Positions 1 through 8,839 of a DNA stretch of 64,000 bases are shown here, piece by piece. The position numbers were made by a program, and so were the translations under genes. Below the pieces are notes generated by a model. It searched no databases and had not been told where the DNA came from. It saw only the letters and a program-made list of their open reading frames with translations. Every line of letters starts with the position of its first letter. Position 1 is the stretch's first letter. Where the stretch lies: positions 1 to 64,000 of the forward strand of contig NZ_LT608327.1 in assembly GCF_900095705.1 (NCBI RefSeq), in the 5' to 3' direction. Source of the stretch: Fusobacterium massiliense. GTDB lineage: Bacteria; Fusobacteriota; Fusobacteriia; Fusobacteriales; Fusobacteriaceae.

Positions 1-9
1 AATTAAATT

Positions 10-127
10 GCTTGGTGAGAATAGCTATGGGGGTATACCTAGTAACATTCCGAACCTAGAAGTTAAGCCCATATACGCTGATGGTACTTGGCTGGAAGCG
101 GCCTGGGAGAGTATGGATTTGCCAAGC
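10..127 (+). rRNA. rrf: 5S ribosomal RNA
   Basis: The ends GCTTGG (10-15) and CCAAGC (122-127) form the terminal helix of a ~118-nt RNA. The internal CCGAACC and GAAGTTAAGC segments are the conserved loop B/helix III sequences of bacterial 5S rRNA. It is followed five bases later by a tRNA, the usual tail of an rRNA operon; the 16S and 23S genes would lie to the left of the window. End positions are inferred from pairing. Confidence 0.95.
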
Positions 128-132
128 ATTAT

Positions 133-208
133 GCTTCTTTAGCTCAGTCGGTAGAGCATGCGGCTGTTAACCGCAGTGTCGTTGGTTCGAGTCCATCAAG
201 AAGCGCCA
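133..208 (+). tRNA. tRNA-Asn (anticodon GTT)
   Basis: The 76-nt cloverleaf folds by eye: acceptor GCTTCTT/AAGAAGC, D arm GCTC...GAGC, anticodon stem TGCGG/CCGCA around loop CTGTTAA (anticodon GTT), T loop TTCGAGT. The T stem carries one U-U mismatch. Discriminator G and an encoded CCA end at 208. It lies directly behind the 5S gene and is probably cotranscribed with it. Confidence 0.95.
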
Positions 209-220
209 TTTATGAATTTT

Positions 221-246
221 AACACATCTTTTAGATGTGTTTTTTT
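221..246 (+). terminator. intrinsic terminator of the rRNA/tRNA operon
   Basis: Stem ACACATCT / AGATGTGT with a three-base loop, followed by a T run, 12 bases after the tRNA CCA. It closes the 5S-tRNA transcript before the guaA promoter. Confidence 0.9.
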
Positions 247-298
247 GTTTAAATTATATTAGCTATAAAAATTAAATATTTAAAAAACTCTTAAAATA

Positions 299-307
299 TG
301 ATATAAT
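299..307 (+). promoter_or_regulatory. extended -10 promoter of guaA
   Basis: TGATATAAT (TG at 299-300, TATAAT at 302-307) lies 30 bases before guaA. The -35 position holds only a weak TTAAAA, consistent with an extended -10 promoter. The same TGnTATAAT form precedes guaB, gdhA (TGATAGAAT), the FadA-like operon and the structured RNA gene. Confidence 0.7.
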
Positions 308-336
308 ACTTTAATTTAAAAAGTGGAGGTTTTATA

Positions 337-1875
337 ATGAAAAAAAATGGAATTGTAATACTTGACTTCGGTTCTCAATATAATCAACTTATAGCAAGAA
401 GAGTTAGAGAAATGGGAGTATATGCTGAAGTAGTTCCTTTTCATGAAGATATTGAGAAGATTTTGGATAGAAATCCGAAAGGAATTATTCTTTCAGGAGG
501 TCCAGCTTCTGTCTATGCTGAAGGTGCTCCAAGTTTAGATATAAAGTTATTTCAAAAAAATATTCCAATTCTTGGACTTTGCTACGGAATGCAATTAATT
601 ACTCATTTACATGGAGGAAAAGTTGCAAGAGCAGATAAACAAGAGTTTGGTAAAGCTGAATTAGAACTTGATGATAAAAATCATATACTATATAAAAATA
701 TTCCAAATAAAACTACTGTCTGGATGAGTCACGGAGATCATGTTACAGAAATGGCTCCAGATTTTAAAATTATAGCTCATACAGATTCTTCAATAGCTGC
801 TATTGAAAATAGTGATAAAAATATCTATGCATTTCAATATCATCCAGAAGTTACACACTCTCAACATGGTTTTGACATGCTTAAAAACTTTGTTTTTGAA
901 ATAGCAAAAGCAGAAAAAAATTGGTCAATGGAAAACTATATTGAAGCAACTATAAAACAAATAAAAGAAAGAGTTGGAAATAAACAAGTAATACTAGGTC
1001 TATCTGGTGGAGTTGATTCATCTGTTGCAGCTGCTCTTATTAATAAGGCAATAGGGAGACAATTAACTTGTATCTTTGTTGATACAGGTTTACTTAGAAA
1101 AGATGAAGCTAAACAAGTTATGGAAGTTTACGCTAAAAATTTTGATATGAATATAAAATGTGTAAATGCAGAAGAAAGATTTTTAACAAAACTTGCAGGA
1201 GTAACTGATCCTGAAACTAAGAGAAAAATTATAGGAAAAGAATTTGTTGAAGTATTCAATGAAGAAGCTAAGAAGATTGAAGGGGCTGAATTTTTAGCAC
1301 AAGGAACTATTTATCCAGATGTAATTGAATCTGTTTCTGTTAAAGGACCATCTGTTACTATAAAATCTCATCACAATGTTGGAGGTTTACCAGAAGATTT
1401 AAAATTTGAATTACTTGAACCTTTAAGAGAATTATTTAAAGATGAAGTTAGAAAAGTTGGTAGAGAATTAGGTATTCCTGATTATATGGTCGATAGACAT
1501 CCATTCCCAGGACCTGGTTTAGGAATTAGAATTTTAGGAGAAGTTACTAAAGAGAAAGCTGATATTTTAAGAGAAGCTGATGCAATATTTATAGAAGAAT
1601 TGAGAAAGGCTGATTTATATAATAAAGTTAGTCAAGCTTTTGTTGTTTTACTTCCTGTAAAATCTGTTGGAGTTATGGGAGATGAAAGAACTTATGAATA
1701 TACAGCTGTTTTAAGATCTGCTAATACAATAGACTTTATGACTGCTACTTGGTCTCACTTACCTTATGAATTTTTAGAAAAAGTTTCTAATAGAATTTTG
1801 AATGAGGTTAAGGGGGTTAATAGATTGACTTATGATATTTCTTCTAAACCGCCTGCTACTATTGAGTGGGAATAA
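337..1875 (+). CDS. guaA: GMP synthase (glutamine-hydrolysing)
   Basis: Cytosolic enzyme converting XMP to GMP with glutamine and ATP, the last step of guanine nucleotide synthesis. The 512 residues have the usual two-part layout. The N-terminal class I glutamine amidotransferase shows the nucleophile motif GLCYGMQ and the HPE triad motif (YHPEVTH). The ATP-pyrophosphatase domain shows the P-loop [10 protein letters not shown] near residue 225, and the C-terminal dimer domain ends in the typical KPPATIEWE. The start is fixed by GGAGG at 325-329, seven bases ahead of the ATG. It is monocistronic, between a promoter at 299-307 and a terminator at 2003. guaB, the preceding pathway step, is 12 kb away with the same promoter type. 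Confidence 0.98.
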   Translation: MKKNGIVILDFGSQYNQLIARRVREMGVYAEVVPFHEDIEKILDRNPKGIILSGGPASVYAEGAPSLDIKLFQKNIPILGLCYGMQLITHLHGGKVARADKQEFGKAELELDDKNHILYKNIPNKTTVWMSHGDHVTEMAPDFKIIAHTDSSIAAIENSDKNIYAFQYHPEVTHSQHGFDMLKNFVFEIAKAEKNWSMENYIEATIKQIKERVGNKQVILGLSGGVDSSVAAALINKAIGRQLTCIFVDTGLLRKDEAKQVMEVYAKNFDMNIKCVNAEERFLTKLAGVTDPETKRKIIGKEFVEVFNEEAKKIEGAEFLAQGTIYPDVIESVSVKGPSVTIKSHHNVGGLPEDLKFELLEPLRELFKDEVRKVGRELGIPDYMVDRHPFPGPGLGIRILGEVTKEKADILREADAIFIEELRKADLYNKVSQAFVVLLPVKSVGVMGDERTYEYTAVLRSANTIDFMTATWSHLPYEFLEKVSNRILNEVKGVNRLTYDISSKPPATIEWE

Positions 1876-2002
1876 TACAAGTATATATAATATTCTATTA
1901 ATATTAATTTTAAAAGAAAGTCTATTTTAATATTTTGTCTTTGGTACTAATTTGGACTTAAAATAGAAATAAGTGTGTAAAATTAGTAAAAAATTATAAT
2001 GT

Positions 2003-2030
2003 AAAAAGCAGGAAATTAATCCTGCTTTTT
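2003..2030 (+). terminator. intrinsic terminator after guaA (bidirectional)
   Basis: Perfect 10-bp stem AAAAAGCAGG / CCTGCTTTTT with an 8-base loop. The A and T flanks make it usable from both directions, which fits its position between the convergent guaA and lactate dehydrogenase genes. Confidence 0.85.
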
Positions 2031-2139
2031 ATTATGTAAATATCTTAAGAAAATATAATTTATCATGTTAAGAAGTTTATTACAATGCTGATTATGATTT
2101 CTTTTTCTTGTATAGTAAAGTATAAAATTAAATAAAAAT

Positions 2140-2214
2140 AGTCTCTGACATCCATATTAGTTAAAGAGACTGTATTTATTGAGCTCGTAGAACTTATATA
2201 ACTGTCAAGAGACT
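2140..2214 (+). repeat. hairpin repeat copy 1
   Basis: Copy of the AGTCTCT...AGAGACT element, plus orientation, class I loop (TTTATTGAGCTCGTAGAACT). The inner CCGTAT/ATACGG helix has decayed (CCATAT/ATATAA) while the outer helix is intact. It lies between the 3' ends of guaA and the lactate dehydrogenase gene, preceded by the conserved A/T-rich lead (AGTAAAGTATAAAATTAAAT). Confidence 0.9.
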
Positions 2215-2257
2215 TTATTTTTTAAATTAAATATTACTTTTTCTGTTTAAAGATTTC

Positions 2258-3265
2258 TTATTTTATATCGTTTTTACAAGCACCAGTATCTAAATATTCT
2301 TTTAAGTTATCAAAAGAAGTTTCTATCATATTTGATGCAGCTTCATCAGTGTAAGAACCAACGTGTGGAGTTACAAGAACTCTTGGATATAAATCAAGTA
2401 ATCTGTTAAATTCAGGGAAGTCTAGTTTGAATTTAGCTTCTTTATCTGAGAAGTTTTTAAAGAAATAATTAACTTCTCCTTCGATAGTATCTATACCAGC
2501 ACCAGCTAAGTGACCACTTTCAAGAGCTTCTATAACAGCAGTTAAATCCATTAATTCTCCTCTTGCAGTATTTACTAATATAGAACCTTTTTTCATTTTA
2601 GCTAAGAATTCTTTAGTAACTATTTTTCCGTTTTCTTTTATAAATGGTGCATGTAATGTTATGATATCACTATTTGCTATTAATTCATCCATAGAAACTT
2701 GAGTAACGATATCTTCAACACCAGTTTTTGGGAACATATCATATCCTAAAACATTAGCTCCTAATCCTTTAAATAATTTAGCAGCTGTAAAACCTATTCT
2801 TCCAAGTCCTACAACCCCAACAGTACAGTTTCTGATTTCTTTTGAGAACATTTGAGCATCAACTGTAAAATCTCTATTTTTGAATTTTTCAGCAGTGTAA
2901 GGTAAAGATCTTAATAAAGACATTGCTAATGATACAGCTAATTCAGCTATTGCATTAGGAGAATAGAAAGGAACATATGCTAATTTTAAACCAATTTCTT
3001 TTGCATATTTTACATCGATATGGTTAGTTCCAACAGTTCTAGTAAATAAATACTTTACTCCATAGCTTTTATACATATCTAAAACTTCTTTAGTTGCAAA
3101 ACAGTTTCCACGTAAAACAACACATTCAAATCCTTTTGCTTTTTCTGCAGTTTCTTTACTGTTTAAGTAGTCTGGAATTAATTCTATTTCATAACCAAAT
3201 TTTTTGTTTAATTCATGAAATAAAGGAACTTCTACATCTCTTACACCATAAAATAAAACTTTCAT
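2258..3265 (-). CDS. D-2-hydroxyacid (D-lactate type) dehydrogenase
   Basis: NAD-dependent cytosolic enzyme that probably reduces pyruvate, or another 2-oxoacid, to the D-2-hydroxyacid while regenerating NAD. 335 residues. The Rossmann motif [13 protein letters not shown] lies near residue 150, and the catalytic Arg (VNTARGEL), Glu (TIEGE) and His (VTPHVGSYT) of the D-isomer-specific 2-hydroxyacid dehydrogenase family are all present. It fits the D-lactate dehydrogenase subgroup; 2-hydroxyglutarate or hydroxyisocaproate cannot be excluded as substrate. AGGAGGT lies just ahead of the ATG. The promoter is overlapped by a 13-bp inverted repeat (3291-3325), so repression linked to redox or metabolite state is plausible. 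It diverges from gdhA. Confidence 0.9.
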   Translation of the reverse strand: MKVLFYGVRDVEVPLFHELNKKFGYEIELIPDYLNSKETAEKAKGFECVVLRGNCFATKEVLDMYKSYGVKYLFTRTVGTNHIDVKYAKEIGLKLAYVPFYSPNAIAELAVSLAMSLLRSLPYTAEKFKNRDFTVDAQMFSKEIRNCTVGVVGLGRIGFTAAKLFKGLGANVLGYDMFPKTGVEDIVTQVSMDELIANSDIITLHAPFIKENGKIVTKEFLAKMKKGSILVNTARGELMDLTAVIEALESGHLAGAGIDTIEGEVNYFFKNFSDKEAKFKLDFPEFNRLLDLYPRVLVTPHVGSYTDEAASNMIETSFDNLKEYLDTGACKNDIK

Positions 3266-3290
3266 TTAAAACCTCCTAAAATTTTTTAAT

Positions 3291-3349
3291 TAATTTACTA
3301 AATTTATTAGTCATTTAGTAAATTATAACATAAAAAAAATAAATTGAAA
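3291..3349 (-). promoter_or_regulatory. promoter and inverted-repeat operator of the lactate dehydrogenase gene
   Basis: On the minus strand, -10 TATAAT (3322-3327) is preceded by TGT (extended -10), with TTTCAA as -35 (3344-3349, 16-bp spacer). A perfect 13-bp inverted repeat, TAATTTACTAAAT (3291-3303) and ATTTAGTAAATTA (3313-3325), runs across the start region and into the -10. The half-site centres are 22 bp apart, two helical turns. This is operator-like; the binding protein is unknown. Confidence 0.6.
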
Positions 3350-3535
3350 GGGCAAATCTTAATCAAAAATATAAAAATATTATATTAAAATAGATAACAA
3401 TTAAAAATCTATATTAAAAGGTCAAAATTATATATACAATAAATATAAGAATTAAAAAATATATAAAAAAATAATTCAAATAAAATATTACTAAAATTAA
3501 ACACTTTGAACTTAAAAAAATATGATTTTTTTATA

Positions 3536-3563
3536 TTGACATATAAAAAAAATATGATAGAAT
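3536..3563 (+). promoter_or_regulatory. strong promoter of gdhA
   Basis: Consensus -35 TTGACA (3536-3541), 16-bp spacer, and extended -10 TGATAGAAT (TAGAAT at 3558-3563). The leader to gdhA is about 80 nt with no obvious riboswitch. The rest of 3360-3530 is A/T-rich DNA in which I see nothing further. Confidence 0.75.
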
Positions 3564-3651
3564 ATAAAATATAAATAGATAGTAAATGAATTTAAAAGAT
3601 TTTTGTTAAGTCTGTTTATTTTAATTTTATTTTTTTAAGGAGGAATTATCA

Positions 3652-4929
3652 ATGAGTAAAGAAACTTTAAATCCACTAGAAAGCGGACAAAAACAAGTAA
3701 AGAAGGCATGTGAAGCTTTAGGACTAGATCCAGCTGTGTATGAATTATTAAAGGAACCTCAAAGAATAATTGAAATCACTATACCTGTAAAAATGGATGA
3801 TGGTTCAATAAAAACATTTAAAGGATACAGATCAGCTCATAACGATGCAGTAGGACCTTTCAAAGGAGGAATCAGATTCCATCAAAACGTTAATGCTGAT
3901 GAAGTAAAAGCTCTTTCTCTATGGATGAGTATTAAATGTCAAGTAACTGGAATCCCTTATGGAGGAGGAAAAGGTGGAATTACTGTAGATCCTTCTGAAT
4001 TATCTCAAAGAGAATTAGAACAACTTTCAAGAGGTTGGGTAAGAGGAATGTGGAAATACTTAGGAGAAAAAGTTGACGTTCCTGCTCCAGATGTAAATAC
4101 AAATGGACAAATAATGGCTTGGATGCAAGATGAATATAATAAATTAACTGGAGAACAAACTATAGGAGTTTTCACAGGAAAACCATTAACTTATGGTGGA
4201 TCTCAAGGAAGAAATGAAGCAACTGGATTTGGTGTTGCAGTTACTATGAGAGAAGCATTTAAAGCATTAGGAAAAGACCTTAAAGGAGCAACAGTTGCTG
4301 TTCAAGGTTTTGGAAATGTTGGAAAATACTCTGTTAAAAATATAATGAAATTAGGTGGAAAAGTTGTAGCAGTTGCTGAATTTGAAAAAGCAAAAGGAGC
4401 ATTTGCTATATATAAAGAATCAGGATTTACTTTTGAAGAATTAGAAGCTGCTAAAGCTGCTGGAAGTTTAACAAAAGTTGCTGGTGCAAAAGAATTAACT
4501 ATGGATGAATTCTGGGCTTTAAACGTTGAAGCTATAGCTCCATGTGCACTAGAAAATGCTATTAAAGAACACGAAGCTGAATTAATAAAAGCTGGAATTA
4601 TTTGTGAAGGAGCAAACGGACCAATAACTCCAGAAGCTGATGAAGTTCTTTATAAAAAAGGTGTAGTAGTTACTCCTGACGTTTTAACAAATGCTGGAGG
4701 AGTTACAGTATCTTACTTCGAATGGGTACAAAATATCTATGGATATTATTGGACAGAAAAAGAAGTTGAAGAAAAAGAAGAAAGAGCTATGGTAGATGCT
4801 TTCACACCTATTTGGGCATTAAAGAAAGAATTTGATCAAAAAGGACAACCTATTTCTTTCAGACAAGCTACTTATATGAAATCTATAAAGAGAATAGCAG
4901 AAGCTATGAAAGTTAGAGGATGGTTCTAA
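3652..4929 (+). CDS. gdhA: glutamate dehydrogenase
   Basis: Oxidative deamination of glutamate to 2-oxoglutarate and ammonia, the entry to glutamate fermentation in fusobacteria. 425 residues, the size of hexameric (family I, ~50 kDa) enzymes. The substrate-site stretch PYGGGKGGI, the catalytic PAPDVNTNGQIMAWM region and the NAD-binding motif GFGNVGKYS near residue 215 are clear. Clostridial and fusobacterial homologues of this type are NAD-specific, which suits a catabolic role. AAGGAGG lies nine bases before the ATG. It has its own strong promoter and a 16-bp terminator. The lactate dehydrogenase gene lies divergently upstream, and the glutamate mutase genes 2-5 kb downstream belong to another glutamate route. 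Confidence 0.96.
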   Translation: MSKETLNPLESGQKQVKKACEALGLDPAVYELLKEPQRIIEITIPVKMDDGSIKTFKGYRSAHNDAVGPFKGGIRFHQNVNADEVKALSLWMSIKCQVTGIPYGGGKGGITVDPSELSQRELEQLSRGWVRGMWKYLGEKVDVPAPDVNTNGQIMAWMQDEYNKLTGEQTIGVFTGKPLTYGGSQGRNEATGFGVAVTMREAFKALGKDLKGATVAVQGFGNVGKYSVKNIMKLGGKVVAVAEFEKAKGAFAIYKESGFTFEELEAAKAAGSLTKVAGAKELTMDEFWALNVEAIAPCALENAIKEHEAELIKAGIICEGANGPITPEADEVLYKKGVVVTPDVLTNAGGVTVSYFEWVQNIYGYYWTEKEVEEKEERAMVDAFTPIWALKKEFDQKGQPISFRQATYMKSIKRIAEAMKVRGWF

Positions 4930-4981
4930 TCATCTAATTAAAGTTACATTCTTTAATTACTAATAAAATTTAAAATACAAA

Positions 4982-5024
4982 TAAGGTAAGACTGTTACGT
5001 ATGTAATAGTCTTATCTTTTTTTT
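4982..5024 (+). terminator. intrinsic terminator of gdhA
   Basis: Sixteen-bp stem AAGGTAAGACTGTTAC / GTAATAGTCTTATCTT with two G-U pairs and loop GTAT, followed by eight T. One of the longest terminator stems in the window, fitting a highly expressed gene. Confidence 0.9.
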
Positions 5025-5058
5025 ATTGTATAGGAAAGTATAAGTTTAAATACTTATT

Positions 5059-5090
5059 AGTCTCTGACGTCCGTATTAGTTCGAAGATAG
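5059..5090 (+). repeat. hairpin repeat copy 2 (left half only)
   Basis: Left arm of the dispersed hairpin repeat (class I), running AGTCTCTGACGTCCGTATTAG and TTCGAAGA before the sequence diverges. The right arm is absent, so it cannot fold. The conserved lead ATAGGAAAGTATAA is present just upstream (5030-5043). Confidence 0.85.
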
Positions 5091-5107
5091 TTTATTTATT
5101 TTATTTC

Positions 5108-5136
5108 TTATCAAAAGTATAATTTTATGTTAAAAT
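5108..5136 (+). promoter_or_regulatory. promoter of the YhcC-like gene
   Basis: TTATCA (5108-5113), 17-bp spacer, TAAAAT (5131-5136) preceded by TGT. The predicted start leaves a leader of only ~15 nt before the GTG at 5158, and no ribosome-binding site is visible. Confidence 0.5.
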
Positions 5137-5157
5137 ATAAACAAAAATAAAAGTGAT

Positions 5158-6090
5158 GTGAAAATACTTATGTCGGAAAAAATAAATACGATAAATAACT
5201 ATTTGAAAAATAAATTTGGAGAAAAAATATATAAAGTTTCTTTGGATGGAGGTTTCACTTGTCCTAATAGAGATGGTAAATTATCTAAAGGGGGCTGTAT
5301 TTTTTGTGGTGAAAGTGGAAGTGGAGACTTTACTTCAGGGAGAAATAAAAGTATATATAATCAAATAGAAGACCAAATAAAATTGATTTCAAAAAAATAT
5401 AATGGTAATAAATATATAGCATATTTTCAGAATTTTACAAACACTTATGCAGATGTTGATTATTTAAGAAAAATTTATGAAGAAGCTTTGTCACATCCTG
5501 ATATAGTGGGTTTAGCAATAGCTACAAGACCGGATTGCTTAGAAAATGATATCTTGGAATTATTATCAGAAATTAATAAAAAAACTTTTTTATGGATTGA
5601 GTTAGGTTTACAAACTATAAATGATGAAGTTGCTCATTTTTTTAATAGAGCATACAAGACAGAAATTTATCAAAAAAGCACAGAAAAATTAAAAAAATTA
5701 AATATAAAATTTGTAACTCATATAATAATAGGATTACCTAAAGAAGAAAAAGAAGATTATTTTAAAACTACAATGTTTGCTCAAAAATGTGGAACTTGGG
5801 GGATAAAGTTACACCTTATGTATGTTGAAAAAGGAACGGGATTAGAAAGTTTGTATAACAGTGGGAAATTAAAAGTTAATACAAAAGAAGAATATATTGA
5901 AAAAATAGTAAATATATTAGAAAATATTTCTCCCGATATAATTATCCATAGAATGACAGGAGATGGAAATAGAGATACATTAATAGCTCCTTTGTGGAGT
6001 TTAAAAAAAGTAGATGTACTAAATTCGATACAAAAATTATTGAAAGAAAGAAATAGTTATCAAGGAAAAATGTATAAAAATGCTCTTTAA
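5158..6090 (+). CDS. radical SAM protein, TIGR01212 / YhcC family
   Basis: Cytosolic iron-sulfur protein of the YhcC family; its reaction is not established. 310 residues. The 4Fe-4S ligands show the family's unusual spacing C35-x11-C47-x2-C50 within FTCPNRDGKLSKGGCIFCG instead of CxxxCxxC. SAM-binding strands follow (YFQNFTNTYADVD, IATRPDCL, WIELGLQT). The start is uncertain: GTG at 5158 gives MKILMSEK and ATG at 5170 gives MSEKINT; neither has a good Shine-Dalgarno sequence, and the short leader suggests near-leaderless translation. nagB follows after 31 bases, so the two are probably cotranscribed, without an obvious functional link. Confidence 0.88.
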   Translation: MKILMSEKINTINNYLKNKFGEKIYKVSLDGGFTCPNRDGKLSKGGCIFCGESGSGDFTSGRNKSIYNQIEDQIKLISKKYNGNKYIAYFQNFTNTYADVDYLRKIYEEALSHPDIVGLAIATRPDCLENDILELLSEINKKTFLWIELGLQTINDEVAHFFNRAYKTEIYQKSTEKLKKLNIKFVTHIIIGLPKEEKEDYFKTTMFAQKCGTWGIKLHLMYVEKGTGLESLYNSGKLKVNTKEEYIEKIVNILENISPDIIIHRMTGDGNRDTLIAPLWSLKKVDVLNSIQKLLKERNSYQGKMYKNAL

Positions 6091-6121
6091 ATAAAAAAAT
6101 ATAGGTTTAAAAGGAGGATAA

Positions 6122-6940
6122 ATGAGAGTAATAATAACAGAAGATAATGTAGGAGATTGGGCAGCAGTATATGTTATGAAAAAAATAAGGGAATTTAATC
6201 CAACTAAAGATAGGAAGTTTGTGTTGGGACTTCCAACAGGTAGCACTCCCTTACAAATGTACAAAAGGTTAATAGAATTTTATGAAAAAGGATTAGTAAG
6301 TTTTGAACATGTAGTAACTTTTAACATGGATGAATATGTTGGATTAGAAGCGAATCACCCTCAAAGTTACCATTATTATATGTTTAACAATTTCTTTAAT
6401 CATATAGATATAAAAAAGGAAAATGTTAATATACTTGATGGAATGGCTGAAAACTATGTTGAAGAATGTAAAAATTATGAAAGAAAAATTGTAGAAGCCG
6501 GAGGAATTGATTTATTTTTAGGTGGAGTTGGAGTTGATGGTCATATTGCTTTTAATGAACCAGGTTCATCTTTAAAATCAAGAACAAGAGATAAAGAATT
6601 AACAGAGGATACAATACTTAGCAATTCAAGATTTTTTGATAATGATATGACAAAAGTTCCAAAACTTGCTTTGACAGTTGGAGTAGGAACAATTATGGAT
6701 GCAAGAGAAGTATTGATTATGGTAAATGGATATAATAAAGCAAGAGCTTTGTATCAAGGAGTTGAATGTGGAGTAAATCATTTGTGGACTATATCAGCTC
6801 TTCAACTACATGAAAAAGCTATAATTGTTGCTGATGAAGAAGCATGTTCTGAATTGAAAGTAGCGACATATAGGTATTATAAAGATATTGAAAAGAAAAA
6901 TTTGAAAGTAACTAACTTAATGGAAAATTTATCTATTTAA
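6122..6940 (+). CDS. nagB: glucosamine-6-phosphate deaminase
   Basis: Converts glucosamine-6-phosphate to fructose-6-phosphate and ammonia, feeding host or self-derived amino sugars into glycolysis. 272 residues against 266 in E. coli. The catalytic residues align with a constant offset of two: D70 in [10 protein letters not shown]139 and H141 in GVDGHIAF, and E146 in NEPGSS. The phosphate loop [11 protein letters not shown] is also present. AGGAGG stands just ahead of the ATG. nagA is not in the window, so N-acetylglucosamine-6-phosphate must be deacetylated by a gene elsewhere. Confidence 0.96.
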   Translation: MRVIITEDNVGDWAAVYVMKKIREFNPTKDRKFVLGLPTGSTPLQMYKRLIEFYEKGLVSFEHVVTFNMDEYVGLEANHPQSYHYYMFNNFFNHIDIKKENVNILDGMAENYVEECKNYERKIVEAGGIDLFLGGVGVDGHIAFNEPGSSLKSRTRDKELTEDTILSNSRFFDNDMTKVPKLALTVGVGTIMDAREVLIMVNGYNKARALYQGVECGVNHLWTISALQLHEKAIIVADEEACSELKVATYRYYKDIEKKNLKVTNLMENLSI

Positions 6941-7002
6941 TTTTATACATAATGGGGTATAATAAGGAGATGAAAAGTTTTAGAATTGGAGGATTTTAAA
7001 AA

Positions 7003-7416
7003 ATGCCTAAGAAAAAAGTAGTTATAGGAGTAATTGGCTCAGATTGTCATACTATTGGAAATAAAATTATACATTCAAAATTGGAAGAAAATGATTTTGA
7101 TGTTGTAAATATAGGAGCTTTATCTCCACAAATAGACTTTATAAATGCCGCATTAGAAACAAATTCAGATGCAATAATCGTTTCCTCAATATATGGATAT
7201 GGAGAATTAGATTGTCAAGGAATTAGAGAAAAATGTAAAGAGTATGGTTTAGGAGATATTTTACTGTATATTGGTGGAAATATCGGTTCAAATAATGAAG
7301 AATGGGAAAAAACCGAAAAAAGATTTAAAGAAATGGGATTTGATAGAGCATATAAACCAGGAACACCAATAGAAAAAACTATTGAAGATTTAAAAAAAGA
7401 TCTTGAAGTGGAGTAG
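7003..7416 (+). CDS. mutS: glutamate mutase sigma subunit (cobalamin-binding)
   Basis: Small B12-binding subunit of methylaspartate (glutamate) mutase, which interconverts L-glutamate and (2S,3S)-3-methylaspartate. 137 residues, the normal length. The base-off/His-on cobalamin motif DxHxxG is D14-C-H16-T-I-G19, and the second conserved loops (VSSIYGYGELDC, IGGNIG) line the nucleotide tail. GGAGG precedes the ATG. It is the first of three tightly spaced genes (mutS-mutL-mutE; gap of 6 bases to mutL), an arrangement known from clostridial glutamate mutase loci. This mutS is unrelated to the mismatch-repair gene of the same name. Confidence 0.95.
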   Translation: MPKKKVVIGVIGSDCHTIGNKIIHSKLEENDFDVVNIGALSPQIDFINAALETNSDAIIVSSIYGYGELDCQGIREKCKEYGLGDILLYIGGNIGSNNEEWEKTEKRFKEMGFDRAYKPGTPIEKTIEDLKKDLEVE

Positions 7417-7422
7417 ATATAT

Positions 7423-8829
7423 ATGAAAAAAATATATATGACTATTGATTTTGGAAGTACCTATACTAAACTCACAGCAATAGATATAGATGAAAAAGAA
7501 ATACTAGCCACATCTAGAGCCATGACAACAATAAAAACAGATGTTACATTGGGTTATAAAGAAGCAGAAAAGATTATTTTTAATGACTTAGATAAGAAAA
7601 TTGGAAAAAATAATTATGAAATTATAAAAAGAGTAGCCTGTTCCTCAGCAGCAGGAGGATTAAAAATAGTGGCAATAGGTTTAGTTCCAGAGTTAACGAC
7701 AGAAGCAGCAAAAAAAGCTGCCTTAAGTTCTGGGGCCAGAGTTATGAAAACTTATGGTTTTTTTCTAGACGAAAACAAGATTGAAGAGTTAAGAAAAACA
7801 GACTATGATATTATTTTATTAACAGGTGGAACTAACGGTGGGAATAGAGAATATATTTTAGAAAATGCTTCAATTTTAGCTAAAAGTAATTTAAATAAAC
7901 CTATCGTTGTGGCTGGAAACGAAGAAGCAAAAGGGGAAATAGTAGATATTTTTGAAAAAAATGGAATTGAATACTATTTAACTGAAAATGTTATGCCTGT
8001 TGTAAATAAGATAAACGTTGAGCCCGTTAGAGAAATAATTAGAATGGTTTTTATGAAAAATATTGTAAAAGCCAAAGGAATGGAAAATGTTCAAAAAATA
8101 GTTGGTAATATAATAATGCCAACACCTACTGCAGTATTGAAAGCAGCAGAAGTATTTTTTGAATTTCAAAATGAAGATAAGGACAAAAGTTCTCTATTGG
8201 TTGTAGATATTGGAGGAGCCACTACTGATGTTCATTCTATTGGAAAAGGCTTACCTGATAATAATAGTGTTCAGATAAAGGGTATGGAAGAGCCGTATTC
8301 TAAAAGAACCGTTGAAGGAGACCTTGGCATGAGATATTCAGCTATGGCACTCTATGAAGCAACAACTTTAAATAAAATAAGAACACATTTAGGAACTAAG
8401 GATTCTAAAGTAGATATAAGAGAAAATTTTATATATAGGCAAAACAATCCTCAATTTGTTTCAGAAATTCAAGAAGATGTTGAATTTGATGAGATGATGG
8501 CAAAGATTTGTGTGGAGATAGCAATTAACAGACATGTAGGAATTTTAGAATGTGTATACTCACCTATGGGAACTATATTTGCTCAGAGTGGTAAAGATCT
8601 TAGAAATGCAAAATATGTTGTAGGTACAGGAGGAGCAATAATTAATAGTAGAAATCCAATAAAAATATTGGAACAATCTCTTTTTGAAGAGGATACACTA
8701 ATGCTAAAACCAAAGTATCCTAAATTTTTAGTAGATAAAAAATATATTATGTCATCTATGGGATTATTGGGAAATGACTATAGAGATGTAGCATATGAAA
8801 TTATGAAAAAATATTTGATTGAAGTGTAG
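7423..8829 (+). CDS. mutL: MutL/GlmL, glutamate mutase-associated ATPase
   Basis: Actin/Hsp70-fold (ASKHA) ATPase family encoded between the two mutase subunits, proposed to reactivate or protect the B12 enzyme. 468 residues. Phosphate-binding loops are visible at the N terminus (TIDFGSTYTKLTAIDI) and near residue 265 (VVDIGGATTDVHS); the adenosine-loop region VGTGGAII is near residue 408. It begins 6 bases after mutS and its stop lies 10 bases before the mutE start, so all three should be one transcript. It is not the mismatch-repair MutL. Confidence 0.9.
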   Translation: MKKIYMTIDFGSTYTKLTAIDIDEKEILATSRAMTTIKTDVTLGYKEAEKIIFNDLDKKIGKNNYEIIKRVACSSAAGGLKIVAIGLVPELTTEAAKKAALSSGARVMKTYGFFLDENKIEELRKTDYDIILLTGGTNGGNREYILENASILAKSNLNKPIVVAGNEEAKGEIVDIFEKNGIEYYLTENVMPVVNKINVEPVREIIRMVFMKNIVKAKGMENVQKIVGNIIMPTPTAVLKAAEVFFEFQNEDKDKSSLLVVDIGGATTDVHSIGKGLPDNNSVQIKGMEEPYSKRTVEGDLGMRYSAMALYEATTLNKIRTHLGTKDSKVDIRENFIYRQNNPQFVSEIQEDVEFDEMMAKICVEIAINRHVGILECVYSPMGTIFAQSGKDLRNAKYVVGTGGAIINSRNPIKILEQSLFEEDTLMLKPKYPKFLVDKKYIMSSMGLLGNDYRDVAYEIMKKYLIEV

Positions 8830-8839
8830 GGGGATTTTA

